Shown piece after piece: positions 1-11,719 of a stretch of DNA of 64,000 nucleotides. The stretch spans positions 177,455,900-177,519,899 of the forward strand of contig CM039462.1 of assembly GCA_022414725.1 (NCBI GenBank). The letters run 5' to 3'. The notes under the pieces were generated by a model, which was not told the DNA's origin, did not search any database, and worked only from the letters and a program-made list of their open reading frames with translations. The position numbers and the translations under genes were made by a program. How positions within the stretch are numbered: the stretch's first letter is position 1; the number at the start of each line of letters is the position of its first letter. Origin of the DNA: Microglena sp. YARC (Eukaryota; Chlorophyta; Chlorophyceae; Chlamydomonadales; Chlamydomonadaceae).

Positions 1-142
1 TAGGAAAAGTTCCAAACTAATACGCACCCTGGGAAACATTCAGTCCATCTTCGTTTGTCTACTAATCTTCCTCAAGTCACGCGATTTGGTCATACTGATT
101 CATTGTTGGTTGCACCCTGTTGCTATAATAAATTCGTGAATC

Positions 143-2298
143 ATGGCCCGGAAGTAGACCAATTGGTGAGAGAGCAGCGCCACGTCGCCTGCCCTTTTCT
201 GCGCGACTCCTTCACTGTGCCAGAGCTTCTTTTTTCTCGTCAGGGCTAAAAATCGCTTGATTGTTGGTCCCTTACCCACTTTTGTTGGATCCCTTCGCCT
301 GCACTAACTAACGTCCTGCTCCGCTCTACTTAGCATTCCGCATTGCATGATTTCTTGCATGCTTGTGCCTCCGCTGTACAAATGCTTTACGATTGGCATT
401 AAACTCTCCTGCTCTTCCCTTTCTCCAACTTCTCGTTCGGCCTATTGCTATTCTTGCCTCCTCGCTGCCTGATATCACCTTGGTCTTTTTGTTGTCGAAC
501 AGCTCTTGAAACATGCCTGCAGATCCCACGTATTGAAATAAATTTGCCCAATTCACTTCGTTGCGCAGGAGTATGGTCTTGTCTCATTTGCGGGCCAAGG
601 TGAGCAAACTCTCATCATTCGATGCGCTGAACGGGCACCCCCTGGGCAACCTGCTTTAATTTATCACATTCCTGGTTCTGAATCGGAATGCGCCTCAATG
701 AGAGTAGGGGCGACCGAGTTCCGGTAACAAGTTTTTGAATAATCGAATGCCACGTGAATTCTCACGAGATTTTTTGCCATCACCCAGACCAGACCGAAGC
801 ATTGTGTACTTGGCAGACACCACTGCCTTGCGCGGACAGCATTACGATTGTGTATAACCTGACGTTGCAAAGCGTACTCTAAAACAACTGGACTCGTTAG
901 CAATGCAGCTTGAAAGGGCCGAGGGGGACGGGGTAAGATAAAGCCTCAGTTGGTGTTTACTTTTCCGATGTCTCCGTAGGGCAAGTCCTGTCAATTTTTC
1001 GCAAGCGACGCGGATAATTGGCGGAGTCTTTTTGGCAACGGAACGAAAGGTGGCAACGGACTGGAGCTGACCGAAGCCAGTTAGTTGGCTAACGTGCCAG
1101 GCTTCAATTTTTTCGTTCGTTCGGCTCGGTCGCGGTCGGTCGGTCGGACAACTAAACGGACACCGGGTAAACCCTGGGGGCTCCCGCATCCTTGAAGAGG
1201 GGGCTCCGCCAAAAGCCAAAAGCAATCGCGAAGCAATTTCCGGAGTTTGCATCGTAATTTCGCATCCTGCCATGGTCTGTGGCGAAGCTGCCCGGAAGTT
1301 CCGAGGGGAAACGATCGTACGTAACGTACTGACCTTCAACAGAGCACAGATCGGGCCAGGGAATCGATCAGTTGCATACAATTGTGCCATCCATCAAATT
1401 GCTGAAGATGAATTGTCAGGAACTGCGTGAATTCTGCCTCTCGTTCGGACTGCTGGGGTCGGAATGCCAGTCTCTAAGGTCTGGACATGGCTGCATGGTG
1501 CTTGTGCATGTAAATGGGTGACATTCTTAACTTTCACACCAATCCCACCTGGGTAGAATATGCTGGGAGAGTGCAAACTAGTGATCTGCTACTTGGAATA
1601 AGTTTCCAACTTACAAGAGACTCCTACAAACTGAAGATGTGCCATGTTGGGCACATTTTTGGTCAAATTATACGATTTGTGCCAAATCCATCTGAAACCC
1701 AGATCATGAAGGTTTGTCTTTTTCAAAAGTGTTGATGCATCTTAGATAAGTGTGTAGTGAAGTCGAGGTTCAAAATTTTGGCTCAAAAGGGGGGGAATAT
1801 AAACTTTTTGCCCCATTTTTGTCTATTTGGGGCATGTTGAGGTCACTATTTAAAGGTGCTGGTTCAGGCCCCACTGGCACATTTTTTGGCGATACTTCAC
1901 CATGAGGTTGTCAAATAAAACTCTGCAAAAATTACCCGGTTCCGTTCGAACCAGAACTGGCTTAGAGACATGCCAAAGCGTGTAACCAAATTCTGGCCCT
2001 AGCTTACACCCCCCGATGGGGACTTGTTTCCGTCCTGGGCTGTCACTTCTGCATACAAAAATCAAAGAATTATCCTAGTTTTAGGAAATTGAATAAGGGG
2101 TGGCATGGTCTTGTTGGCGTGTCTGGTCCTGCATTGCTCTAGCCCAACATGGCACTTTTTTTGGGCCTGCCTCCATACTCAAGCCTGTCTCTGACCCCGC
2201 CCTGCTCTCCATCTCAGGAACCTATGGATCGGTGTGGAAGTGTGTTGTCCATGCTACACAAGAGCTTGTGGCGGTAAAGAGATTTGATGGTGGACAAG
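143..2298 (+). pseudogene. Kinase 5' exon set, unit 1 (exon 1 frameshifted)
   Basis: Exon 1 143-165, exon 2 569-599, exon 3 2218-2298. Exon 2 ([10 protein letters not shown] plus one base, donor gtgagc) and exon 3 (TYGSVWK through the ATP-binding VAVK lysine to GGQ, donor gtaaga) are intact. Exon 1 lacks one A after ATGGCCC, so its frame runs into TAG. The defect could be a real mutation or an uncorrected homopolymer-type error, since this unit carries many one-base indels relative to units 2 and 4. If transcribed, this set could only join the downstream body of the gene by skipping the other three sets. Confidence 0.75.
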
Positions 2299-2391
2299 GT
2301 AAGAAGCCGATGATGCTGTGTGTAAGTATTCCGGGAGTATCTCTCTGGCACTTGATAGAAGATCTCCTCACTCGGGAGTCTAGTAATGATC

Positions 2392-2472
2392 ACGGCTGGT
2401 GGGGCGTGGTATTAAGGGAACCCGGCGTACGCGGGTAAAGAACGGTCTACCACCTCACTGGACTCAAACGGA
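2392..2472 (-). mobile_element. SINE fragment in intron 3, unit 1
   Basis: Minus-orientation 3' fragment of the tRNA-derived SINE seen in full at 55733-55925, flanked by the 18-bp direct repeat CTCCTCACTCGGGAGTCT (2374-2391 and 2473-2490). The inverted gene copy has only a single, similar ACTCGGGAGTCT at this site, so this is a clean insertion. Confidence 0.7.
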
Positions 2473-2599
2473 CTCCTCACTCGGGAGTCTACAGTAATAA
2501 TAAGAGGGCTTTGTGAATAGACACCCTATCGCTGCACTGCTGAGTTTCTTGCGTATGCCCTTTGCTCAGCCAAAGAATGGTTGGAAGTCCGGATATATA

Positions 2600-2637
2600 G
2601 ATGGATGGATGGATGGATGGATGGATGGATGGATGGA
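2600..2637 (+). repeat. ATGG microsatellite
   Basis: About nine ATGG repeats; equivalent runs at about 6447-6484 and 10328-10364. It is followed by GGGCTCC...GGGGGGCTCCGCC, a short dispersed repeat. The fourth unit lacks it, marking the array end. Confidence 0.85.
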
Positions 2638-2969
2638 CGAACGGACAAATGGGTAACACTAGGGGCTCCCGTTCCCCTGAAGGGGGGGCTCCGCCAAAAA
2701 TGGAGACGCTGATCAGAAAGATAACGGATCAATTTACGAAAGAAAGAATTTATGGTGGATCCGCTCTTGTGGAGCAGTAGCAGTTGCGGCTGCTGGCTCA
2801 CACTACGTTCGTTACTGCAAATAGATGTATACAAAGAAGCTGCTGTTCGATTATTGCCACAATAGCTCCGAGGAGTCGACAGGCTGGTCGCACAAGATAC
2901 GCCCAACGTCAACGCCATGCTGTCAAGGGTAGGGTTTGTCTTTCGTCGGGCTCGAGTTCGTCGGATTAA

Positions 2970-3103
2970 CAGCTTGTTTCTATTATAGGAACCGGTTAAG
3001 CGGCGGTTAAATTCGTTATTTTCGGCGCTAACTGGTGTTTGGTCGGAAACACAAAAAGTTAAGGTCCGGTTGAAAAGACCAACCGTCGCCGGTTAGTGCA
3101 AAT

Positions 3104-3134
<31 letters not shown>

Positions 3135-3602
3135 CGCCATTAAAGAAAGTTAAGGGGCGGTTAAGTTCGGTTGATGAATGAGATATGGTGACGTCACGAA
3201 GTTGGAGCGCGCCCCTTAAAAATCACGCTGCTTTGGAGTCCCGCATCCTTCTTTCTTTCTCGGACACTCATCATTGATCGCACAGTTTCTCTAAGATGGA
3301 TTCGCAGCAGCAGGGCACCGTCCCTGCCACGCAATTTTCGACTGATTATCCTGAGGCAACCAGCAGCGGCCAGAAGTGGAATAAACACTGAAATCAGCGT
3401 CTGAATCGCGAGGGAGTGCTGCAGAGCGCATTTGCCGACGTTGACCCATTTTGAACTGACCTGGTCAGGTGCAAAAGACTGCTTAACTGGTGGAACGTTT
3501 CCAACCATCTTCCCGAAAGTTAAGGCCCGGTTAGAGGTCGAGTCTAAACCCTCCGAAACACAATCCTTAACCGGACCCCCAACCTATAATAGAAACAAGC
3601 TG
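2970..3602 (+). mobile_element. PIF/Harbinger-like MITE, array copy 1
   Basis: Terminal inverted repeat CAGCTTGTTTCTATTATAGG at the left, exact complement at the right, with TAA on both sides (2967-2969 and 3603-3605) as a 3-bp target duplication. Inside are many CCGGTTAA/GGTTAAG motifs in both orientations near the ends, a 28-nt poly-C run (3108-3135) and a TGACGTCA palindrome. No transposase. A 3-bp TAA duplication fits PIF/Harbinger; assignment is by structure only. Confidence 0.8.
3189..3196. promoter_or_regulatory. TGACGTCA palindrome in MITE upstream of kinase promoter
   Basis: A perfect 8-bp palindrome of the CRE/bZIP type. It recurs at 7030-7037, 10909-10916 and, in the inverted arm, at 38421-38428, always inside the MITE and 0.6-0.8 kb from a kinase TATA box. 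Conservation across diverged copies is visible; regulation is speculation. Confidence 0.3.
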
Positions 3603-3786
3603 TAAGTTGATAGGACGTATGGTCATTGCCGTACAGGTCCCGCTTGTCGCGACAATTGTCGTCGGGTCGGCTGTGTTTACACACGCACAGGTTAAACCAT
3701 TGCCGTATTTGCCGTATTTTAATATTTGCCGTATATGCCGTAAATCTACGAATAAAATATCTACGCCGTACACGTTGTCTGAACCC

Positions 3787-3794
3787 TTATATAA
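3787..3794 (+). promoter_or_regulatory. TATA box of unit 2 promoter
   Basis: TTATATAA lies 207 bp upstream of the exon 1 ATG at 4001 inside CGTACACGTTGTCTGAACCC-TTATATAA-CCCTGAACC. The same block recurs in every unit and, slightly altered, upstream of the inverted gene. The exact transcription start is not visible. Confidence 0.55.
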
Positions 3795-4000
3795 CCCTGA
3801 ACCAGTCCGAACGAGAAAAAGTTCACAAACTCTACTTCCTCCGCAGATGGCTGGAAATCAGGAAAGTTCCAACTAATACGCACCCTGGGAAACTTTCAGT
3901 CCATCTTCGTTTGTCTACTAATCTTCCTCAAGTCACGCCGATTTGTCATACTGATTCATTGCTTGGTTGCACCCCTGTTGCTATAATAAATTCGTGAATC

Positions 4001-6145
4001 ATGGCCCAGGAAGTAGACCAATTGGTGAGAGAAGCAGCGCCACGTCGCCTGCCCTTTCTGCGCGACTCCTTCACTGTGCCAGAGCTTCTTTTTCTCGTCA
4101 GGGCTAAAATCGCTTGATTGTTGGTCCCTTACCCACTTTTGTTGGACCCTTCGCCTGCACTAACCGTCTGGCTCCGCTCTACTTAGCATTCCGCATTGCA
4201 TGATTTCTTGCATGCTTGTGCCTCCGCTGTACAAATGCTTTACGATTGGCATTAAACTCTCCTGCTCTCTCCCTTTCCTCCAACTTCTCCGTTCGGCCTA
4301 TTGCTATTCTTGCCTCCTCGCTGCCTGATATCACCTTGGTCTTTTTGTTGTCGAACAGCTCTTGAAACATGCCTGCAGATCCCACGTATTGAAATAAATT
4401 TGCCCAATTCACTTCGTTGCGCAGGAGTATGGTCTTGTCTCATTCGCGGGCCAAGGTGAGCAAACTCTCATCATTCGATGCCGCTGAACGGGCAACCCCC
4501 TGGGCAACCTGCTTTATTTATCACATTCCTGGGTTCTGAATCGGAATGCGCCTCAATGAGAGTAGGGGCGACCGAGTTCCGGTACAGTTTTGAATAATCG
4601 AATGCCACGTGAATTCTCACGAGATTTTTGCCATCACCCAGACCAGACCGAAGCATTGCTGTACTTGGCAGACACCACTGCCTTGCGCGGACAGCATTAC
4701 GATTGTGTATAACCTGACGTTAGCAAAGCCGTACTCTAAAACAACTGGACTCGTTAGCATGCAGCTTGAAAGGGCCGAGGGGGACCGGGGTAAGATAAAG
4801 CCTCAGGGTGTTTACTTTTCCGATGTCTCCGTGGCAAGTCCTGTCAATTTTTCGCAAGCGACGCGGGAAATTGGCGGAGTCTTTTGGCAACGGAACGAAA
4901 GGTGGCAACGGACTGGAGCTGACCGAAGCCAGTTAGTTGGCTAACGTGCCAGGCTTCAATTTTTCGTTCGTTCGGTCGGTCGCGGTCGGTCGGTCGGACA
5001 ACTAAACGGACACCGGGGTAACCCTGGGGGCTCCCGCATCCTTGAAGAGGGGGCTCCGCCAAAAGCCAAAAGCAATCGCGAAGCAATTTCCGGAGTTTGC
5101 ATCGTAATTTCGCATCCTGCCATGGTCTGTGGCGAAAGCTGCCCGGAAGTTCCGAGGGGAAACGATCGTACGTAACCGTACTGACCTTCAACAGAGCACA
5201 GATCGGGCCAGGGAATCGATCAGTTGCCATACAATTGTGCCATCCATCAAATTGCCTGAAGATGAATTGTCAGGAACTGCGTGATTCTGCCTCTCGTTCG
5301 GACTGCTGGGGGTCGGAATGCCAGTCTCTAAGGTCTGGACATGGCTGGCATGGTGCTTGTGCATGTCAAATGGGTGACATTCTTAACTTCCACACCAAAT
5401 CCACCTGGGTAGAATATGCTGGGAGAGTGCAAACTAGTGATCTGCTACTTGGAATAAGTTTCCAACTTACAAGAGACTCCTACAACTGAAGATGTGCCAT
5501 GTTGGGCACATTTTTGGTCAAATTATACGATTTGTGCCAAATCCCATCTGAAACCCAGATCATGAAGGTTTGTCTTTTTCAAAAGTGTGATGCATCTTAG
5601 ATAAGTGTGTAGTGAAGTCGAGGTTCAAATTTTGGCTCAAAAAGGGGGGGAATATAAACTTTTTGCCCATTTTTTGTCTATTTGGGGCATGTTGAGGTCA
5701 CTATTTAAAGGTGCTGGTTCAGGCCCCACTGGCACATTTTTGGCGATACTTCACCATGAGGTTGTCAAATAAAACTCTGCCAAAAATTACCCGGTTCCGT
5801 TCGAACCAGAACTGGCTTAGAGACATGCCAAAGCGTGTAACCAAATCTGGCCCTAGCTTACACCCCCCGATGGGGACTTGTTTCCGTCCTGGGCTGTCAC
5901 TTCTGCATACAAAAATCAAAGAATTATCCTAGTTTAGGAAATTGAATAGGGGTGGCATGGTCTGTTGGCGTGTCTGGTCCTGCATTGCTCTACCCAACAT
6001 GGCACTTTTGGGCCTGCCTCCATACTCAAGCCTGTCTCTGACCCCGCCCTGCTCTCCATCTCAGGAACCTATGGATCGGTGTGGAAGTGTGTTGTCCATG
6101 CTACACAAGAGCTTGTGGCGGTAAAGAGATTTGATGGTGGACAAG
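4001..6145 (+). CDS. Kinase 5' exon set, unit 2 (exons 1-3 intact)
   Basis: Exon 1 4001-4024 (ATG, reads MAQEVDQL, donor gtgaga), exon 2 4425-4455 (acceptor gcag, reads [10 protein letters not shown] plus G, donor gtgagc), exon 3 6065-6145 (acceptor ctcag, reads GTYGSVWK to FDGGQ plus G, donor gtaaga). Phases 0, 1 and 1 match those of the inverted copy. Together they encode kinase subdomains I and II: the G-x-G-x-x-G loop is split between exons 2 and 3, and VAVK holds the ATP-anchoring lysine. The start is chosen because the same short exon with ATG and donor recurs in the inverted copy (MAPEEDQM), 207-217 bp downstream of a TATA box in both. This set could act as an alternative first-exon module for the gene at 11720-23525; no evidence of expression is visible. 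Confidence 0.65.
4786..5871 (+). mobile_element. 1.1 kb left-arm-only insertion in intron 2 (unit 2 copy)
   Basis: Alignment by eye with the shorter intron 2 of the inverted copy shows intron sequence GAGGGGGAC-TTGTTTCC interrupted here. The insert is flanked by the direct repeat GGGGAC (4780-4785 and 5872-5877) and is present in all four units at equivalent positions. No transposase or clear terminal inverted repeat was seen, so the class is unknown. It includes a GGGGGCTCCGCCAAAA motif also found in the ATGG-flanking repeat near 2687. Confidence 0.5.
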
Positions 6146-6228
6146 GTAAGAAGCCGATGATGCTGTGTGTAAGTATTCCGGGAGTATCTCTCTGGCACTT
6201 GATAGAAGATCTCCTCACTCGGGAGTCT

Positions 6229-6321
6229 AGTAATGATCACGGCTGGTGGGGCGTGGTATTAAGGGAACCCGGCGTACGCGGGTAAAGAACGGTCTACCAC
6301 CTCAACTGGACCTCAAACGGA
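6229..6321 (-). mobile_element. SINE fragment in intron 3, unit 2
   Basis: Same insertion as in unit 1; target duplications at 6211-6228 and 6322-6339. Its reverse complement carries the family segments CCAGTTGAGGT, GTAGACCG and CCCCACCAG that also occur at 26699-26811. Confidence 0.72.
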
Positions 6322-6815
6322 CTCCTCACTCGGGAGTCTACAGTAATAATAAGAGGGCTTGTGATAGACACCCTATCGCTGCACTGCTGAGTTTCTTGCG
6401 TATGCCCTTTGCTCAGCCAAAGAATGGTTGGAAGTCCGGATATATAGATGGATGGATGGATGGATGGATGGATGGATGGATGGACGAACGGACAAATGGG
6501 TAACACTAGGGGCTCCCGTTCCCCTGAAGGGGGGGCTCCGCCAAAAATGGAGACGCTGATCAGAAAGATAACGGATCAATTTACGAAAGAAAGAATTTAT
6601 GGTGGATCCGCTCTTGTGGAGCAGTAGCAGTTGCGGCTGCTGGCTCACACTACGTTCGTACTGCAAATAGATGTATACCAAGAAGCTGCTGTTCGATTAT
6701 TGCCACAATAGCTCCGAGGAGTCGACAGGCTGGTCGCACAAGATACGCCCAACGTCAACGCCATGCTGTCAAGGGTAGGGTTTGTCTTTCGTCGGGCTCG
6801 AGTTCGTCGGATTAA

Positions 6816-7448
6816 CAGCTTGTTTCTATTATAGGAACCGGTTAAGGGGCGGTTAAATTCGTTATTTTCGGCGCTAAATGGTGTTTGGTCGGAAACACAA
6901 AAAGTTAAGGTCCCGGTTAAAGACCAACCGTCCCGGTTAGTGCAATGGCGCCCCCCCCCCCCCCCCCCCCCCCCCCGCCATTAAAGAAAGTTAAGGGGCG
7001 GTTAAGTTCGGTTGATGAATGAGATATGGTGACGTCACGAAGTTGGAGCGCGCGCCCTTAAAAATCACGCTGCTTTGGAGTCCCGCATCCTTCTTTCTTT
7101 CTCGGACACTCATCATTGATCGCACAGTTTCTCTAAGATGGATTCGCAGCAGCAGGGCACCGTCCCTGCCACGCAATTTTTTCGACTGATTATCCTGAGG
7201 CAACCAGCAGCGGCCAGAAGTGGAATAAACACTGAAATCAGCAGCGTCTGAATCGCGAGGGAGTGCTGCAGAGCGCATTTGCCACGTTGACCCATTTTGA
7301 ACTGACCTGGTCAGGTGCAAAAGACTGCTTAACTGGTGGAACGTTTCCAACCATCTTCCCGAAAGTTAAGGCCCGGTTAGAGGTCGAGTCTAAACCCTCC
7401 GAAACACAATCCTTAACCGGACCCCCAACCTATAATAGAAACAAGCTG
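6816..7448 (+). mobile_element. PIF/Harbinger-like MITE, array copy 2
   Basis: Same termini and TAA flanks as the copy at 2970-3602, with a 26-nt poly-C run at 6951-6976. It was multiplied with the tandem unit rather than inserted independently. Confidence 0.8.
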
Positions 7449-7632
7449 TAAGTTGATAGGACGTATGGTCATTGCCGTACAGGTCCCGATTGTCGCGACA
7501 ATTGTCGTCGGGTCGGCTGTGTTTACACACGCACAGGTTAAACCATTGCCGTATTTGCCGTATTTTAATATTTGCCGTATATGCCGTAAATCTACGAATA
7601 AAATATCTACGCCGTACACGTTGTCTGAACCC

Positions 7633-7640
7633 TTATATAA
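7633..7640 (+). promoter_or_regulatory. TATA box of unit 3 promoter
   Basis: TTATATAA 206 bp upstream of the exon 1 ATG at 7846, in the same flanking block as in unit 2. Confidence 0.5.
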
Positions 7641-7845
7641 CCCTGAACCAGTCCGAACGAGAAAAGTTCACAAACTCTACTTCCTCCGCAGATGGCTGGA
7701 AATCAGGAAAGTTCCAACTAATACGCACCCTGGGAAACATTCAGTCCATCTTCGTTTGTCTACTAATCTTCCTCAAGTCACGCCGATTTGTCATACTGAT
7801 TCATTGCTTGGTTGCACCCCTGTTGCTATAATAAATTCGTGAATC

Positions 7846-10022
7846 ATGGCCAGGAAGTAGACCAATTGGTGAGAGAAGCAGCGCCACGTCGCCTGCCCTT
7901 TCTGCGCGACTCCTTCACTGTGCCAGAGCTTCTGTTTTTCTCGTCAGGGCTAAAATCGCTTGATTGTTGGTCCCTTACCCACTTTTGTTTGGACCCTTCG
8001 CCTGCACTAACCGTCCTGCTCCGCTCTACTTAGCATTCCGCATTGCATGATTTCTTGCATGCTTGTGCCTCGCTGTACAAATGCTTTACGATTGGCATTA
8101 AACTCTCCTGCTCTCTCTCCTTTCCTCCAACTTCTCCGTTCGGCCTATTGCTATTCTTGCCTCCCTCGCTGCCTGATATCACCTTGGTCTTTTTGTTGTC
8201 GAACAGCTCTTGAAACATGCCTGCAGATCCCACGTATTGAAATAAATTTGCCCGATTCACTTCGTTGCGCAGGAGTATGGTCTTGTCTCATTTGCGGGCC
8301 AAGGTGAGCAAAACTCTCATCATTCGATGCCGCTGAACGGGCAACCCCTGGGCAACCTGCTTTATTTATCACATTCCTGGGTTCTGAATCGGAATGCGCC
8401 TCAATGAGAGTAGGGGCGACCGAGTTCCGGTACAGTTTTGAATAATCGAATGCCACGTGAATTCTCACGAGATTTTTGCCATCACCCAGACCAGACCGAA
8501 GCATTGCTGTACTTGGCAGACACCACTGCCTTGCGCGGACAGCATTACGATTGTGTATAACCTGACGTTAGCAAAGCCGTACTCTAAAACAACTGGACTC
8601 GTTAGCATGCAGCTTTGAAAGGGCGAGGGGGACCGGGGTAAGATAAAGCCTCAGGGTGTTTACTTTTCCGATGTCTCCGTGGCAAGTCCTGTCAATTTTT
8701 TCGCAAGCGACGCGGGAATTGGGCGGAGTCTTTTGGCAACGGAACGAAAGGTGGCAACGGACTGGAGCTGACCGAAGCCAGTTTAGTTGGCTAACGTGCC
8801 AGGCTTCAATTTTTCGTTCGTTCGGCTCGGTCGGCGGTCGGTCGGTTCGGACAACTAAACGGACACCGGGGTAACCCTGGGGCTCCCGCATCCTTGAAGA
8901 GGGGGCTCCGCGCCAAAAGCCAAAAGCAATCGCGAAGCAATTTCCGGAGTTTGCATCGTAATTTCGCATCCTGCCATGGTCTGTGGCGAAAGCTGCCCGG
9001 AAGTTCCGAGGGGAAACGATCGTACGTAACCGTACTGACCTTCAACAGAGCACAGATTCGGGCCAGGGAATCGATCAGTTGCATACAATTGTGCCATCCA
9101 TCAAATTGCCTGAAGATGAAATTGTCAGGAACTGCGTGATTTCTGCCCTCTCGTTCGGACTGCTGGGGGTCGGAATGCCAGTCTCTAAGGTCTGGACATG
9201 GCTGGCATGGTGCTTGTGCATGTCAAATGGGTGACATTCTTAAACTTCCACACCAAATCCACCTGGGTAGAATATGCTGGGAGAGTGGCAAACTAAGTGA
9301 TCTGCTACTTGGAATAAGTTTTCCAACTTACAAGAGACTCCTACAACTGAAGATGTGCCATGTTGGGCACATTTTTGGTCAATTATACGATTTGTGCAAA
9401 TCCCATCTGAAACCCAGATCATGAAGGTTTTGTCTTTTTTCAAAAGTGTGATGCAATCTTAGATAAAGTGTGTAGTGAAGTCGAGGTTCAAATTTTGGCT
9501 CAAAAAAGGGGGGGAATATAAACTTTTTTGCCCCATTTTTGTCTATTTGGGGGCATGTTGAGGTCACTATTTAAAGGTGCTGGTTTCGGCCCGCACTGGC
9601 ACATTTTTTTTGGCGATACTTCACCATGAGGTTGTCAAATAAAACTCTGCCAAAAATTACCCGGTTCCGTTCGAACCAGAACTGGCTTAGAGACATGCCA
9701 AAGCGTGTAACCAAATCTGGCCCTAGCTTACAACCCCCCGATGGGGACTTGTTTTCCGTCCTGGGCTGTCACTTCTGCATACAAAAATCAAAGAATTATC
9801 CTAGTTTAGGAAATTGAAATAGGGGTGGCATGGTCTGTTGGCGTTGTCTGGTCCTGCATTGCTCTACCCAACATGGCACTTTTGGGCCTGCCTCCATACT
9901 CAAGCCTGTCTCTGACCCCGCCCTGCTCTCCATCTCAGGAACCTATGGATCGGTGTGTGGAAGTGTGTTGTCCATTGCTACACAAGAGCTTGTGGCGGTA
10001 AAGAGATTTGATGGTGGACAAG
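7846..10022 (+). pseudogene. Kinase 5' exon set, unit 3 (exons 1 and 3 frameshifted)
   Basis: Exon 1 7846-7868 lacks one C (ATGGCCAGG) and reads into TAG. Exon 2 8273-8303 is intact. Exon 3 9939-10022 is 84 nt instead of 81 because of a TG insertion near 9956 and an extra T near 9975, so the glycine loop and beta-3 strand are scrambled even though the net change is three bases. Splice sites are unchanged. This unit shows the highest density of one-base indels in the array. Confidence 0.75.
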
Positions 10023-10107
10023 GTAAGAAGCCGATGATGCTGTGTGTGTAAGTATTCCGGGAGTATCTCTCTGGCACTTGATAGAAGATCTCCTCACTCG
10101 GGAGTCT

Positions 10108-10202
10108 AGTAATGATCACAGGCTGGTGGGGCGTGGTTATTAAGGGAACCCGGCGTACGCGGGTTAAAGAACGGTCTACCACCTCACTGGACCTCAACGG
10201 GA
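10108..10202 (-). mobile_element. SINE fragment in intron 3, unit 3
   Basis: Target duplications at 10090-10107 and 10203-10220; copied with the tandem unit. Confidence 0.7.
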
Positions 10203-10699
10203 CTCCTCACTCGGGAGTCTACAGTAATAATAAGAGGGCTTGTGATAGACACCCTATCGCTGCACTGCTGAGTTTCTTTGCGTATGCCCTTTGCTCAGCC
10301 AAGAATGGTTGGAAGTCCGGATATATAGATGGATGGATGGATGGATGGATGGATGGATGGATGGACGAACGGACAAATGGGTAACACACTAGGGGCTCCC
10401 GTTCCCCTGAAGGGGGGGCTCCGCCAAAAATGGAGACGCTGATCAGAAAGATAACGGATCAATTTACGAAAGAAAGAATTTATGGTGGATCCGCTCTTGT
10501 GGAGCAGTAGCAGTTGCGGCTGCTGGCTCACACTACGTTCGTACTGCAAATAGATGTATACCAAGAAGCTGCTGTTCGATTATTGCCACAATAGCTCCGA
10601 GGAGTCGACAGGCTGGTCGCACAAGATACGCCCCAACGTCAACGCCATGCTGTCAAGGGTAGGGTTTGTCTTTCGTCGGGCTCGAGTTCGTCGGATTAA

Positions 10700-11321
10700 C
10701 AGCTTGTTTCTATTATAGGAACCGGTTAAGCGGCGGTTAAATTCGTTATTTTCGGCGCTAACTGGTGTTTGGTCGGAAACACAAAAAGTTAAGGTCCGGT
10801 TAAAGACCAACCGTCCCGGTTAGTGCAATGGCGCCCCCCCCCCCCCCCCCCCCCGCCATTAAAGAAAGTTAAGGGGCGGTTAAGTTCGGTTTGATGAATG
10901 AGATATGGTGACGTCACGAAGTTGGAGCGCGCCCCTTAAAATCACGCTGCTTTGGAGTCCCGCATCCTTCTTTCTTTTCTCGGACACTCATCATTGATCG
11001 CACAGTTTCTCTAAGATGGATTCGCAGCAGCAGGGCACCGTCCCTGCCACGCAATTTTCGACTGATTATCCTGAGGCAACCAGCAGCGGCCAGAAGTGGA
11101 ATAAACACTGAAATCAGCGTCTGAATCGCGAGGGAGTGCTGCAGAGCGCATTTGCCACGTTGACCCATTTTGAACTGACCTGGTCAGGTGCAAAAGACTG
11201 CTTAACTGGGTGAACGTTTCCAACCATCTTCCCGAAAGTTAAGGCCCGGTTAGAGGTCGAGTCTAAACCCTCCGAAACACAATCCTTAACCGGACCCCCA
11301 ACCTATAATAGAAACAAGCTG
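10700..11321 (+). mobile_element. PIF/Harbinger-like MITE, array copy 3
   Basis: Same termini and TAA flanks; the poly-C run is 21 nt here. Its end lies about 195 bp upstream of the unit 4 TATA box. Confidence 0.8.
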
Positions 11322-11515
11322 TAAGTTGATAGGACGTATGGTCATTGCCGTACAGGTCCCGCTTGTCGCGACAATTGTCGTCGGGTCGGCTGTGTTTACA
11401 CACGCACAGGTTAAACCATTGCCGTATTTGCCGTATTTTAATATTTGCCGTATATGCCGTAAATCTACGAATAAAATATCTACGCCGTACACGTTGTCTG
11501 AACCCTTATATAACC

Positions 11516-11523
11516 CTGAACCA
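11516..11523 (+). promoter_or_regulatory. TATA box of unit 4 promoter
   Basis: TTATATAA 197 bp upstream of the exon 1 ATG at 11720. This unit is nearest to the body of the gene and has intact exons 1-3, so it is the most likely promoter for the left kinase copy. Confidence 0.55.
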
Positions 11524-11719
11524 GTCCGAACGAGAAAAAGTTCACAAACTCTACTTCCTCCGCAGATGGCTGGAAATCAGGAAAGTTCCAACTAATACGC
11601 ACCCTGGGAAACATTCAGTCCATCTTCGTTTGTCTACTAATCTTCCTCAAGTCACGCCGATTTGTCATACTGATTCATTGCTTGGTTGCACCCCTGTTGC
11701 TATAATAAATTCGTGAATC

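Noticed and set aside
326..587. Repeated minus-strand frames ([14 protein letters not shown] and [14 protein letters not shown]) in each unit
   Set aside because: They lie antisense over kinase exon 2 and intron 1; the sense-strand exon model explains the conservation.
7..3997. Frames such as MPYRSRLSRQLSSG upstream of exon 1
   Set aside because: They overlap the promoter and TATA box and are not conserved in the right arm.
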